Below are positions 36,249 to 47,100 of a DNA stretch of 64,000 nucleotides, in pieces. The stretch comes from an uncultured Bacteroides sp. Lineage in GTDB: Bacteria > Bacteroidota > Bacteroidia > Bacteroidales > Bacteroidaceae. The notes beneath the pieces were generated by a model. That model did not search any database. It had not been told where the DNA came from and saw only the letters and a program-made list of their open reading frames with translations. Position numbers and translations under genes: made by a program. The DNA lies in assembly GCA_949289295.1 (NCBI GenBank), contig CASENM010000017.1, forward strand, positions 1 to 64,000, in the 5' to 3' direction. Within the stretch, counting starts at the first letter, position 1. Every line of letters starts with the position of its first letter.

Positions 36249-36461
36249 CAATATAAATTTTATTCTTGTTTTATAAGATTTGCTTTTTAACAATAAAAAA
36301 AAGTGAAAACCCGTCCTGGCAACGATACAATTAAACAAAAATGATGGAATATTGAATAAATTAAAGTTTCAGCCAAATATTTTTTTTCAATTCACTCGAG
36401 ACTTCAAGAATGTAGAACCGCATAAAAATCCAACACTGAAACAAGGAAGGACATCCTCTGC

Positions 36462-36528
36462 AAAAATGCCGAAGCGTTTTCCCTTAAACGCCGAAGTGTT
36501 TTGAAGAAAATGCCGAAACGTTTTTAAA
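36462..36528. repeat. Intergenic hairpin repeat, copy B (three direct units)
   Basis: Three direct units of 22-23 bases lie at 36462-36484, 36485-36506 and 36507-36528. Cores are TGCCGAAGCG, CGCCGAAGTG and TGCCGAAACG, each flanked by A and T runs that can pair. They lie between the recQ stop and the SusCD leader. Same family as at 15408-15479 and 52874-52940. Confidence 0.85.
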
Positions 36529-36561
36529 AACCACAAAATCCGACAACGGAGACATACATCA

Positions 36562-38472
36562 TTATGAATTTTTATTCACAGCCAATTTCCCGTCTCTTTG
36601 AACCAATTTTTCTTCTGCCAGAAGATAATCGACTGCCTCCAGCAGCAAATCTTCCGGAAAACCGGTCTTCAGCTCCAGCTCCTGAAGCGACAAGGCCTCT
36701 GCAGAAAGCAAGCCGGCCAATTCCCGGCAAACCGACTCAAACTCATTCTTCCGGCCAGTTCCTTCCGCCCGACGGCTCAGGCAGACATCACACTGCCCGC
36801 AATTGTGTTCATTCCTTTCACCGAAATAACGCAACAGCATACGGCTCCGGCAATGCATCTCATCTGTAGCATATCCCAACATGGCCTCTATACGCCGCGC
36901 ATAACTGGCTTTCCGGTCATCATAAACCTCCTTACTGAAATATATCCGGCCTGCTTCCTGCCTTTCACGCGTATAGATAATATAAGGAGTCTTCTTCCCG
37001 GGAATATAATGAAGTATCCTCCGCTTGCCAAGCCACACCAAAGTATCATAAATCTGCTGCCGCGACAAACCTGTACGCGAAGCCAGAGAGTCTTCATTGA
37101 TATAGACATAATCGGAAAACAGTCCGGTGTAAGAACGCAATATCACCTGAATGAGCTTTTCTGTATCCGGATTCTGCTCACGGATGCTATACAACTCGTC
37201 TCTCCGCAACAAAAACATCAGCCTCGACGCATTGTCCTGCTCATCGGTATACTCCAGATACCCCGCACGGGTAAGGATTTTCAACGCACTGTCGGTCTGC
37301 ACCGGATAATGCTTGAAATTACGGCAGAACTCATCCATGTTAAATGCAAACATGCATCCCAATCCGTCACCCATCGCCATCTGATAATAATAATTGATGT
37401 CTTCATACACTTTACGGATGTATTCCTTTTCAGGGAAAGTCTCATTCACCCTCCTTTTCAGAGTCACCTTGTCCCTTCCGCAAAAGAGCAGCACGGCATA
37501 GGCTTTCTGCCCGTCACGGCCCGCACGGCCCGCTTCCTGAAAATACGCTTCCGGAGAATCGGGCACATCCGCATGAATCACCAGACGGACATCCGGCTTG
37601 TCGATTCCCATACCAAAAGCGTTGGTAGCCACCATCACCCGGTATTCCCCTTTCAGCCAAGCCTTCTGGCGAATATCTTTCGTCTCATCGCTCAGCCCCG
37701 CATGATAAAAAGTAGCCGTAATGCCGCTTCGTATCAGAAGAGAAGTGATTTCTTTTGTCTTTTTCCGGTTACGTGTGTACACGATGGACGAACCGGACAT
37801 ACATTTCAAGATGTGCAGCATTTCTTCTTCCTTGTCTTCCACATGCCTGACCACGTATGCCAGATTTTTCCGTTCAAAACTCATGCGGAAAACATTTTTT
37901 TCCCGGAATTCCAGACGAGCCTGTATGTCATCCACCACCTCTGGAGTGGCGGTAGCCGTCAACGCAAGGACAGGCACTCCCGGAAGAAGCTTCCGTATAT
38001 CGGCTATCTGCAGATAGGCCGGCCGGAAATCGTAGCCCCACTGCGAAATGCAATGCGACTCATCAACAGTAATCATCGACACGTCCATCCGCCGGAGCTT
38101 CACTTTAAAGATATCGGTAGCCAAGCGTTCGGGAGAAACATACAGAAACTTGTAACCCCCGAAAATGCAATTCTCGAGAGTCACGACAATTTCCTCGCGC
38201 GTCATTCCGGAATAGACAGCCGCCGCCTTAATGCCGCGCCCCCGCAGATTCTGTACCTGATCTTTCATAAGCGCAATCAGCGGAGTAATGACCAGACATA
38301 ATCCCGGGCGGGCAAGAGCCGGAACCTGAAACGTAATGGATTTCCCCCCTCCCGTAGGCATCAATCCGAGCGTATCCTTCCCTTCACCGATACTCCGGAT
38401 AATATCTTCCTGAATGCCACGAAAGTGATCATACCCCCAATACCGTTTCAATATTTCCTGATAGTCGGCCAT
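36562..38472 (-). CDS. recQ: ATP-dependent DNA helicase RecQ
   Basis: A 636-residue 3'-5' helicase of recombination repair. Walker A is in LGLMPTGGGKSITFQ (about 36-50), motif II is DESHC in MITVDESHCISQWG, and motif VI lies in YFQEAGRAGRDGQ. The zinc-binding RecQ-Ct region ends in HNCGQCDVC (about 555-563), followed by a short winged-helix tail. I see no HRDC domain, so it is a short RecQ as in many Bacteroidota. recJ lies six bases upstream, so the two repair genes form an operon. A second RecQ domain occurs in the fusion at 44103-48974. Confidence 0.94.
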   Translation of the reverse strand: MADYQEILKRYWGYDHFRGIQEDIIRSIGEGKDTLGLMPTGGGKSITFQVPALARPGLCLVITPLIALMKDQVQNLRGRGIKAAAVYSGMTREEIVVTLENCIFGGYKFLYVSPERLATDIFKVKLRRMDVSMITVDESHCISQWGYDFRPAYLQIADIRKLLPGVPVLALTATATPEVVDDIQARLEFREKNVFRMSFERKNLAYVVRHVEDKEEEMLHILKCMSGSSIVYTRNRKKTKEITSLLIRSGITATFYHAGLSDETKDIRQKAWLKGEYRVMVATNAFGMGIDKPDVRLVIHADVPDSPEAYFQEAGRAGRDGQKAYAVLLFCGRDKVTLKRRVNETFPEKEYIRKVYEDINYYYQMAMGDGLGCMFAFNMDEFCRNFKHYPVQTDSALKILTRAGYLEYTDEQDNASRLMFLLRRDELYSIREQNPDTEKLIQVILRSYTGLFSDYVYINEDSLASRTGLSRQQIYDTLVWLGKRRILHYIPGKKTPYIIYTRERQEAGRIYFSKEVYDDRKASYARRIEAMLGYATDEMHCRSRMLLRYFGERNEHNCGQCDVCLSRRAEGTGRKNEFESVCRELAGLLSAEALSLQELELKTGFPEDLLLEAVDYLLAEEKLVQRDGKLAVNKNS

Positions 38473-38478
38473 CTCCGG

Positions 38479-40203
38479 TCAAAAATTTCTGCTTGGCTTG
38501 ATATCCTCTATCTGCAGCTGCACTTCTCCACGCTTGTGGGTATTCTCTTCTATCGTATAACAGATATTGAACGATTGTTTCGACTTGATATACCTCACCT
38601 GTGAACTCTGTCCGAAAGCGATACCGTTCATCACATTGTTCGACTTGTTGTCCACCAGCTCCAGTTTGATATGTTCCTGCCCGCGTCCCACCACCTTGCT
38701 CGTACCATAGTCATACACATTCAACGTGGCAAAAATCGGTTTATGATTGTCAGGACCAAACGGATTGAATTTTTTCAGGTCAAAAAAGAACTTGGGCGTA
38801 ATGTCACGGAAATCCAGCTGCGCATCAATGTCAATCGTCGCACTTGTCTGTTCCGGAAGAATATGGTCTGTCACATACTCTTCAAAACGGCGGGAAAATT
38901 CCGCGACATTCTCCACTTTCATCGAAAGTCCCGCAGCGTACGTATGCCCTCCGAAATTCTCCAACAAATCACGGCAATATTCAATCGCCTTATACACATC
39001 GAATCCCGACACCGAACGCGCCGACCCTGTAGCCATATCACCCGTACGTGTCAATACGACAGCCGGCCGGTAATATATTTCCGTCAGACGGGAAGCCACA
39101 ATCCCGATGACTCCCTTGTGCCAAGCCTCATTGAATATCACGATTGACCTCCGCTCGGACAGATCAGACAAATGGTCCACGATTTCATTGGCCTCCTCGG
39201 TCATGTTCTTGTCCAAGTCCTTCCTTGCCTCATTATACCGGTTTATCTGATTGCTTTTCGCCAAAGCAGACAAGAAATCCTTCTCAATAAGCAAATCCAC
39301 CGCCTCTTTCCCGTTCTGGATTCTTCCCGAAGCATTGATACGGGGGCCAATCTTGAACACAATGTCGCTCATTGTTATTTCTCTGTCAGCCAATCCGCAG
39401 ACATCAATGATTGCCTTCAGCCCGACACTTGGATTCATGTTCAACTGACGCAGGCCATGATAAGCCAGCACCCTGTTTTCGCCCATAATGGGTACGATGT
39501 CGGATGCAATGCTTACCGCAACGAAATCGAGCAGCGGAGTAAGCTGATGAAACTCTATACCATTGTTGACGGCAAATGCCTGCATAAATTTAAATCCCAC
39601 TCCGCACCCCGACAAATGTTCATAAGGATAAGTGGAATCGGCACGTTTCGGATTCAATATAGCGACCGCGGGAGGAATAACCTCATCGGGCACATGATGG
39701 TCGCAAATAATGAAATCAATACCTTTTTCTTTAGCGTATGAAATCTCTTCCACGGCCTTGATGCCGCAGTCCAATACAATCACCAGCTTGACTCCGGTCT
39801 CGTATGCATAGTCCACCCCTTTCCTCGATACGCCATATCCCTCTTCATACCGGTCGGGAATATAGTAATCGATGTTTGAGTAGAACTGCTGAAGAAATTT
39901 ATACACCAACGAGACAGCGGTTGTGCCGTCCACATCATAATCGCCATAGACCAATATACGCTCTTTACGCCCCATCGCCTTGTTCAGACGCTCAACGGCC
40001 TTTTCCATGTCATTCATCAGGAACGGGTCATGAAGCTCACTCAACTGGGGACGGAAAAACCTTTTAGCCTCAGCAGCTGTCCGTATGCCTCTTTCCTGAA
40101 GCAAACGGCACAGTATCGGACTGATACCAAGCTCGCGGGACAACGCCTTAGCTGCTTCCCTCTGAACCGGTGTAGGAGGTTGATAGTTCCATTTGTACTT
40201 CAT
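38479..40203 (-). CDS. recJ: Single-strand-specific exonuclease RecJ
   Basis: A 574-residue 5'-3' single-strand exonuclease acting with RecQ in recombination repair. The DHH phosphoesterase motifs are clear: YGDYDVDGTTAVSL (about 82-95), VIVLDCGIKA, IDFIICDHHVPD (DHH proper), and the DHHA1 part GSARSVSGFDVYKAIEYC and FGGHTYAAGLSM. A C-terminal OB-like domain (KLELVDNKSNNVMNGIAFG) ends the protein. First gene of the recJ-recQ operon. Its promoter is not clear. Confidence 0.95.
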   Translation of the reverse strand: MKYKWNYQPPTPVQREAAKALSRELGISPILCRLLQERGIRTAAEAKRFFRPQLSELHDPFLMNDMEKAVERLNKAMGRKERILVYGDYDVDGTTAVSLVYKFLQQFYSNIDYYIPDRYEEGYGVSRKGVDYAYETGVKLVIVLDCGIKAVEEISYAKEKGIDFIICDHHVPDEVIPPAVAILNPKRADSTYPYEHLSGCGVGFKFMQAFAVNNGIEFHQLTPLLDFVAVSIASDIVPIMGENRVLAYHGLRQLNMNPSVGLKAIIDVCGLADREITMSDIVFKIGPRINASGRIQNGKEAVDLLIEKDFLSALAKSNQINRYNEARKDLDKNMTEEANEIVDHLSDLSERRSIVIFNEAWHKGVIGIVASRLTEIYYRPAVVLTRTGDMATGSARSVSGFDVYKAIEYCRDLLENFGGHTYAAGLSMKVENVAEFSRRFEEYVTDHILPEQTSATIDIDAQLDFRDITPKFFFDLKKFNPFGPDNHKPIFATLNVYDYGTSKVVGRGQEHIKLELVDNKSNNVMNGIAFGQSSQVRYIKSKQSFNICYTIEENTHKRGEVQLQIEDIKPSRNF

Positions 40204-40341
40204 TTATATCTGTTTTTTCTTTCTTTTTCTAATCCAACAAAACGGACAAGCTGTGGTTCATACAAAACATCCTCTTTCATATACAACCTGTTCCTGCATA
40301 TCCTTCTCCGGACATTCACTTTCCGCTTCAACCCGTAAAAT

Positions 40342-40399
40342 TAATAAAAAAGAAAGAAACAAGCGGCCAATCCTACCTTAAAATTGTAGAATTGGCCGC
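40342..40399 (-). terminator. Terminator of the two-peptidase operon
   Basis: Arms 40363-40376 and 40386-40399 (GCGGCCAAT core) pair over 14 bases with one G-T pair. On the minus strand a T-rich tail (40362 down to 40342) follows. It ends the transcript of the C1 peptidase and shields recJ. Confidence 0.85.
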
Positions 40400-40432
40400 C
40401 CGTTATTTAAAACAAGTCTATCTATTAGGCAA

Positions 40433-41626
40433 TTAGAGACCTAACTTTTCAGCGATGTCAGCAGGGATAGCATCCTTATGCACAAGAATGTTCAACGTCT
40501 TGTATTTCACAAAAGTTTTTGAAGCATACCAAATACCTTTATACTTTCCGCTGAATCCCCATGAATTCTTGACCATATAATATTCCTTTCCGTTCTGGTC
40601 TTTCGCAATGCCATAAATGAGCATGCCATGGTCATCCGTTGTCTCCCAATTGTCGAAAGCCTGCTGACGCATTTCCTGAGTGACTTCGATTTCCGGAAGC
40701 GGTTTGGCCGTAAGTTCTTTACGCTGGTCGGCTTTGCTGAGCCCCAACCAATGAGCCATATCTGACCCTGTCAGTTCGGCACCTTTCTCCACATCAGGAC
40801 AAACTGCAATTCCGTCGCGTGTAAATCCTTCTTCACTCACATCAGCACCCCACGCAAAAGTATATCCGTTTTTAACGGCATTGTCCATTACGGCCATAAA
40901 CTCATCAATCGGCAAATTATATGAAAGTGCGTTGCGCCAATTATCCTGCACCTCCACATTGAATTCCGTATAGAAAGGATGGTGTGTGAAAGAAGTCAAT
41001 GACACATAATCATCCATATTCAATCCAAGCACTTCATCTGCAAAAGATTTCGGAGTATAATTTTTCCCTTTGTAGGTAAAATTCTTCGGGCATTCCCCCA
41101 GATAGGTATCATAAATGGCACACAAACCATTCTTCCACACCGGAGACAGCTTTCTCAATCCCCCTTTGCCGACAGCTTTCACGTAAGCCCCAGCCACAGC
41201 GTCCAGCTCGTTATGTACCGGCAACGAATCGCCATACATAATACCCGGCATCACGTCCTGAGGAACCATCCCGTAATTCTTATAACAATACACAACGTCT
41301 GAAAAGCTTCCTCCAGGCGAGAAAGAAGCATCGCCATGATAACGCACATAATTTACGGCACGGTCTTCCATCGTCTTATGTACAACAAACATTTCCGACA
41401 GGTCAAATTCCCCTTTATTCAATCGGAGCAATTCAGCTTCCAAAAATCCCAAAGAAGAAAAAGCCCAGCACGTACTCGACTGATTCTGGTCTTTGATGGA
41501 AGTAATCGGATTTTCTTTTACAGTAGTGAATGTGAATCCTTCTTCCGCCTTATCTTTCTTCGGGTTCTTTGCAGAAAGATTTCCTACACAAAGGCCCACG
41601 GCAAGAAGTGCAACCAATTTGTTCAT
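40433..41626 (-). CDS. Exported C1B cysteine peptidase, bleomycin hydrolase-like
   Basis: A 397-residue papain-fold peptidase. The signal is MNKLVALLAVGLCVGNLSA. Catalytic residues are Cys53 in NQSSTCWAFSS (with Gln48 as oxyanion Gln), His333 in DDHGMLIYGIA and Asn354 in VKNSWGFSG. Bleomycin hydrolase/PepC enzymes are usually cytoplasmic aminopeptidases, so the signal peptide points to a periplasmic or surface form, common in Bacteroides. It lies 67 bases after an Xaa-Pro aminopeptidase gene on the same strand, so the two probably act together in peptide breakdown. Confidence 0.9.
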   Translation of the reverse strand: MNKLVALLAVGLCVGNLSAKNPKKDKAEEGFTFTTVKENPITSIKDQNQSSTCWAFSSLGFLEAELLRLNKGEFDLSEMFVVHKTMEDRAVNYVRYHGDASFSPGGSFSDVVYCYKNYGMVPQDVMPGIMYGDSLPVHNELDAVAGAYVKAVGKGGLRKLSPVWKNGLCAIYDTYLGECPKNFTYKGKNYTPKSFADEVLGLNMDDYVSLTSFTHHPFYTEFNVEVQDNWRNALSYNLPIDEFMAVMDNAVKNGYTFAWGADVSEEGFTRDGIAVCPDVEKGAELTGSDMAHWLGLSKADQRKELTAKPLPEIEVTQEMRQQAFDNWETTDDHGMLIYGIAKDQNGKEYYMVKNSWGFSGKYKGIWYASKTFVKYKTLNILVHKDAIPADIAEKLGL

Positions 41627-41693
41627 AGTCTTTTGTTTTTTAGTGATTAATATTTCATTGAATTCATTTATATGCGATGCATGATTTTTACAA

Positions 41694-43085
41694 TCATTCG
41701 TTCATAATATCCTCCACCTCACCGATAGTAATAGGAATATGCTTGTGCCCGGTAAATCGAGAACCTTCCGGAGTGATCAGAATATCGTCCTCCAGGCGGA
41801 TTCCTCCGAAATCCTTGAATTTGTCAATCGCATCGAAATTCAAGAAATCCGCATGTATCTTTTCGGCTCTCCACTTGTCAATCAAAGCCGGAATGAAATA
41901 GCATCCCGGTTCGTCTGTGATTACAAACCCCTCTTTCAACCGGCGGCCCATCCGCAACGAGGAAAGCCCGAACTGGGCGGAAGGCTGAATCTCATCGTCA
42001 TAACCCACATAACATTGCCCCAGATCTTCCATGTCGTGTACGTCAAGCCCCATCATGTGGCCCAATCCATGAGGAAGGAACAAAGCATGTGCACCTGCTG
42101 CAACAGCCTCTTCCACATCCCCCTTCATCAATCCCAAGTCTTTCATTCCCTGAGCCAACACCTTACAGACCTCCAGATGTACCGACATATAAGTAACCTC
42201 CGGACGTGCCAGCTCCAACGCCTTGTCATGACAAGCCAACACAATACTGTACACATCCCGCTGACGGGCCGTAAATTTTCCTCCTACCGGAACAGTACGT
42301 GTATGGTCGGAACAATAACAGTTCATCAATTCAGCACCCGCATCGGTCAGCATCAGGCGTCCTTCCTGCAAGACATGGCTATGATCATGATTATGTAATG
42401 TCTGCCCGTTCTGAGTCAGAATTGTGGCAAATGAAACCATCCGTCCGTACGATGAAGCAATACCGTCAAGGACTCCGGCAATGTACTGCTCAGAGATGCC
42501 GGGCTTGCACAAACGCATAGCCGCCGTATGCATTTCATACCCCACATCACAAGCCTTGTCTATTTCAGCTATTTCACAAGGTTCTTTTGACGAACGCAAA
42601 TCCACAATCGCCTTAATCAGTTCTACCGATGCATGCTTGGGAGTCATGGATGCACGTATTCCCGTCATTTCTTCCACAAGAAGCATCTTGTCATGACGAT
42701 ATAAAGGAAGGAAATGCACTTTTCTTCTTTTCGCGATGGCACTCCCGACAAAATCCTTTAATTTATCGAAAGGATAGCTCTTGTCCACTCCCACTTGGGC
42801 GGCCAGTTCTTTTACGCTCGGCTGAGGTCCCATCCAGATGATATCGTCCATATCCACATCATCCCCGAACAGATAATCCTCACCGCTGTCCACGTCTAAT
42901 ATGCCGGCAAATCCCGGATGCTGCAGTCCAAAGAAATAAACAAATGAACTGTCCTGCCGGAACTTATATGCATTGTCAGGATAATTGGCCGGGGCTTCAT
43001 TGTTTCCCAAAAGAAGTATGATACCGTGACTGACTTTCTCACGCAAAGCCTTACGGCGTTTCTGATAAGTAAGTGAATCGAACAT
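41694..43085 (-). CDS. Xaa-Pro aminopeptidase (M24B)
   Basis: A 463-residue cytoplasmic metallopeptidase removing the first residue before proline. The N-terminal creatinase-type domain (LLLGNNEAPANYPDNAYKFR) is followed by the pita-bread domain with metal ligands visible in MLTDAGAELMNCYCSDHTRT (Asp, Asp), LPHGLGHMMGLDVHD (His), VITDEPGCYF (Glu) and GIRLEDDILIT (Glu). It fits aminopeptidase P. A minus-strand -7 box lies at 43126-43133. The C1B peptidase gene follows. Confidence 0.93.
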   Translation of the reverse strand: MFDSLTYQKRRKALREKVSHGIILLLGNNEAPANYPDNAYKFRQDSSFVYFFGLQHPGFAGILDVDSGEDYLFGDDVDMDDIIWMGPQPSVKELAAQVGVDKSYPFDKLKDFVGSAIAKRRKVHFLPLYRHDKMLLVEEMTGIRASMTPKHASVELIKAIVDLRSSKEPCEIAEIDKACDVGYEMHTAAMRLCKPGISEQYIAGVLDGIASSYGRMVSFATILTQNGQTLHNHDHSHVLQEGRLMLTDAGAELMNCYCSDHTRTVPVGGKFTARQRDVYSIVLACHDKALELARPEVTYMSVHLEVCKVLAQGMKDLGLMKGDVEEAVAAGAHALFLPHGLGHMMGLDVHDMEDLGQCYVGYDDEIQPSAQFGLSSLRMGRRLKEGFVITDEPGCYFIPALIDKWRAEKIHADFLNFDAIDKFKDFGGIRLEDDILITPEGSRFTGHKHIPITIGEVEDIMNE

Positions 43086-43125
43086 TTTATCTCAATTTTA
43101 TTTCATAAAGATGAATTTACAATTG

Positions 43126-43133
43126 CAAATGTA
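43126..43133 (-). promoter_or_regulatory. Promoter -7 box of the peptidase operon
   Basis: Minus-strand TACATTTG is an exact match 41 bases before the Xaa-Pro aminopeptidase start. It is back to back with the plus-strand box at 43178-43185. Confidence 0.6.
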
Positions 43134-43177
43134 GCAAATAAAAACTGATAATCGAATGAAGTTTTCCCAGAAAAATA

Positions 43178-43185
43178 TATATTTG
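43178..43185 (+). promoter_or_regulatory. Promoter -7 box of the patatin-helicase pair
   Basis: TATATTTG followed by CA is an exact match 30 bases before the patatin start. No better promoter is seen in the 36-base gap before the helicase gene, so both genes may rely on it. Confidence 0.62.
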
Positions 43186-43214
43186 CAGATAAGGGACAAG
43201 AAAATGGAAAACGT

Positions 43215-44066
43215 ATGGAGGTGAATTTTCAAAAGATGGGTCTCGTTCTTGAAGGAGGAGGAATGAGAGGCGTGTTTACGTGTGGAGTGCTCGACTTTAT
43301 GATGGACCGCCACATCGAGTTTCCGTATGTAGTAGGAGTTTCTGCCGGAGCATGTAACGGACTGTCATATTTGTCGCACCAGCGGGGACGCGCAAAATAC
43401 AGTAACATTGACCTGCTGGAAAAATACCATTACATCGGACTGAAATACTTCTGGAACCAGCACAGCATACTTGACCAGCATCTGCTCTACGAACTATTCC
43501 CGAACGAAATTCTTCCTTACGACTATGAGACATACTCTCATAATCCGACCCGTTTTGAAATGGTCACCACCAATTGTGTGACCGGAAGAGCATGCTATCT
43601 GGAAGAAAGGCATGATAAAAACCGGCTGATTGCCATTGTGAAAGCATCAAGCAGTCTGCCTTACGTTTGCCCAATCACGTATGTGGACGGACGTCCTATG
43701 CTTGACGGAGGAATTGTAGACTCCATTCCCATCTTACGTGCTGTCAGTCAAGGATTCGAAACCAACATTGTAGTGCTGACACGACATAAGGGTTACCGCA
43801 AAACAGAAAAAGACATACGCGTCCCCCGTTTCATCTACCGGCGTTACCCGCGGCTGCGTCTAGCTTTAAGCCGACGCTGCCAGGCATACAACGAACAGCT
43901 GGAACTGACAGAGCGTATGGAGCAAGAAGGAAAAATATTGGCCATCCGCCCGGAACATCCGGTCACTGTAAATCGGATAGAAAAAGATATCCGGAAACTG
44001 ACCGCCCTTTATGAAGAAGGGTATTCCTGTGCGGAAAAGGCATTGAGCCCGTATCTCCAGAAATGA
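43215..44066 (+). CDS. Patatin-like phospholipase (YjjU/RssA type)
   Basis: A 283-residue patatin-fold lipase acting in the cytoplasm or at the inner membrane. The oxyanion loop is LVLEGGGMRGVF (10-21), the nucleophile Ser43 lies in GVSAG, and the dyad Asp164 in MLDGGIVDSIP. A C-terminal part rich in Arg (RRYPRLRLALSRR) follows. It resembles E. coli YjjU more than the CapV effectors of CBASS. The helicase fusion gene starts 36 bases after its stop on the same strand. The lipid substrate is unknown. Confidence 0.88.
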   Translation: MEVNFQKMGLVLEGGGMRGVFTCGVLDFMMDRHIEFPYVVGVSAGACNGLSYLSHQRGRAKYSNIDLLEKYHYIGLKYFWNQHSILDQHLLYELFPNEILPYDYETYSHNPTRFEMVTTNCVTGRACYLEERHDKNRLIAIVKASSSLPYVCPITYVDGRPMLDGGIVDSIPILRAVSQGFETNIVVLTRHKGYRKTEKDIRVPRFIYRRYPRLRLALSRRCQAYNEQLELTERMEQEGKILAIRPEHPVTVNRIEKDIRKLTALYEEGYSCAEKALSPYLQK

Positions 44067-44102
44067 CACAACCGACCCTATCCACACATAATTTCTGAAT
44101 GT

Positions 44103-47100
44103 ATGCCGATATTAGACAGACTTAGGAAAATCTTGAAGGTCAAAGACTCCAACGATGTCCCGGCGGGAGAAATTATGCCTGCACCGTGCCATACTCAACC
44201 GCATTATGCCATCGTAGATATAGAGGTTGGCGTAAATGACCATAAAATCCATGATATAGGGGCGTTGCGTGATGACGGAGCCATTTATCACAAACCATCT
44301 TCAAAAGAACTGTTTGAATTTCTTTCCCACACAGACTACCTGTGCGGACATAATATTATCCACCATGATGCCAAATATCTGTTTGCAAATGAAACATGCC
44401 ATTGGATTCTGGTTGATACACTTTATATCTCCCCCATCTTATTTCCCGAACGCCCCTACCACAAACTTGTAAAAGACGACAAACTGTTCAGTGATCAGAT
44501 AAACAATCCGGTGAACGACTGCGAAAAAGCAAGAGATCTGCTGCTGGATGAAATAACGCACTGGGAATCATGGCCGGATAAAAAGCGCAAGCTGTTCGCT
44601 TCTCTACTGAAAGGGAAAAAAGAATTTGAAGGATTTCTCAGTCTGGTAAATGCCCAATACACCCATGAAGATTTGTCAGAACTGATAAGAACACTTTATA
44701 AAGGCAAGTTATGTCCACATGCCGATTTGGGAATGCTGCTCCGACGGTATCCGTATGAACTGGCATATGCCTTGGCACTCATCGAGACTGCCGACCATCG
44801 TTCCATTACTCCCGGATGGGTGCTCTTCAATTATCCTGATGTGGAATATGTCATAAAGCTATTACGCCATACTCATTGTGATGAAGGATGCACATATTGC
44901 AATACACAACTGAATATACATTTTCATTTAAAACGATTTTTCGGTTACGAACAATTCCGCACATACGAAGGAGAACCACTCCAGGAACAGGCTGTCCAAG
45001 CTGCCATAGACGGCAAATCACTGCTGACAATAATCCCTACCGGAGGGGGGAAATCGCTCACTTTCCAACTGCCTGCACTCATGGAGGGACTTTCCGTACA
45101 CGGACTTACGGTCATCATTTCTCCCCTACAGTCACTGATGAAGGACCAAGTGGACAACCTTGCAGACAAAGGCATCACCGATGCCATAACCATCAATGGT
45201 CTGCTGGACCCTATCACACGGTCGCTGGCCATACAAAGAGTGAAAGACGGAGAAGCATCACTTTTATATATAGCGCCCGAAATGCTCCGTTCAAAAACCA
45301 TCGAAAAAATTCTGACAGCACGTCATGTCGTACGATTTGTAATCGACGAAGCGCATTGCTTTTCGTCATGGGGGCAAGATTTCAGGGTAGACTATCTCTA
45401 TATCGGCAAATTCATCCGGGAATACCAACAAAAGAAAAAATGCAAGAATCCCATACCGATATCCTGCTTCACTGCTACGGCAAAGCAGAAAGTAATACAA
45501 GACATACGTGACTATTTCAAACAAACACTGGATTTGGACTTGGAGCTGTTCGCATCCACAGCTTCAAGGACAAACCTGCATTATTCCGTCATACACACCG
45601 AAACGGATGAGGAAAAATATTTAAAGTTGAGAACACTTGTGGCGAGCACCAACTGCCCGACAATCATCTATACATCACGTACTAAACGAACAAAAGAGCT
45701 AGCGGAAAAATTAACCCGCGACGGTTATAGAGCATTGCCTTTCAACGGCAAAATGGATGCCGATGAAAAGACAGCCAACCAAGACGCATTCATGAATGAC
45801 CGGACACGAATTATTGTAGCCACATCTGCATTCGGCATGGGAGTTGACAAAAAAGATGTAGGACTTGTTGTGCATTATGACATTTCTGATTCACTGGAAA
45901 ATTATGTTCAGGAAGCAGGCAGAGCAGGCCGTGACCCCAATCTCAAAGCCCGTTGTTATGTACTCTACAACGACAATGACTTGGACAAACACTTTATTCT
46001 CCTAAACCAGACTAAACTGAGCATAAGCGAAATACAGCAAGTATGGAAAGCCGTCAAAGACCTTACCAAACAGCGTAAGAGAGTTTGCTGCTCAGCCCTG
46101 GAGATTGCACGCCAGGCAGGATGGGACGATTCAGTAACCGATATTGAGACCCGAGTACGGACTGCCCTGGCAACCTTAGAGCAAAGCGGATATCTGACAA
46201 GAGGAAACAACGTGCCTCATGTATATGCAACAGGTATCACAGTAAAAAATATGGACGAAGCAAGAAGCAGGATTTCGACATCACTGCTATTCGACAATAA
46301 TGAAATAGAAAAAGCCGTCCGGATCATACAATCGTTAATCTCACAAAAGTACATCGCCAAAGCTCAAGATGCCGAAGCCGAATCGAGAATCGACTACCTG
46401 GCCGACATGCTGGGACTGAGCAAAAAAGAAATCATCTCTGCCGTAGAACGGATGCGCCAGGAAGGTATCCTGGCAGACAGCAAAGATATTTCCGCTTATC
46501 TGCTGGATAGCGGAAACTCCGAAAAGAAATCACGGATGATTCTCGAACGTTTTGCAAGACTTGAACAATACATCCTTACACATATCCCGGACGAATCTCT
46601 CCGGATATCATACAAACAACTGAATGACAATGCAGTGAATAACGGAATCAGCACATCTAAAGAGAAAGATATCCGAACCCTGCTTTACTTCCTTACCATC
46701 AAGGGGTATACTCGCAAAAAAGAGGATGCCGCGCATAATTTGGAAGTCAGCCGACAGACTGACCTGGAAGTAACTATCCGGCGTTTCGAAAAGCGACTGG
46801 AAATAAGCCGTTTCGCTGTTGAATGGCTATACAGACTAGCTGTCGACAAAGAAACCTCAACCGACAAAGCTGTCCAATTTTCTGTCGTTGAACTTTTAAG
46901 CCAAATAAAGTCTAATCCCCATCAACTTTTCAGCCAATCCGACGACATACAGCTGGAAGATGTGGAAGAAGCCCTTTTATATCTGGCAAAAATCGGCGCA
47001 CTCAAGCTGGAAGGCGGTTTCATGGTTATTTATAACGCCATGGACATCCGACGGATAAAAGACAACAAATCCAGATACAAACTGGAGGATTACCGGATGC

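Noticed and set aside
36462-36528. Repeat cluster as a CRISPR array
   Set aside because: Units follow one another with almost no spacer, are only about 22 bases, number three, and no cas gene is present.
36598-38301. Open frame of 567 codons on the strand opposite recQ
   Set aside because: It lies fully inside recQ, has no family motifs and a His/Arg/Gln-heavy composition typical of an antisense shadow; recQ on the other strand has all helicase motifs.
43215-44066. Patatin gene as a CBASS CapV effector
   Set aside because: No cyclic-nucleotide synthase (CD-NTase) lies nearby, and the sequence layout is that of the housekeeping YjjU type.
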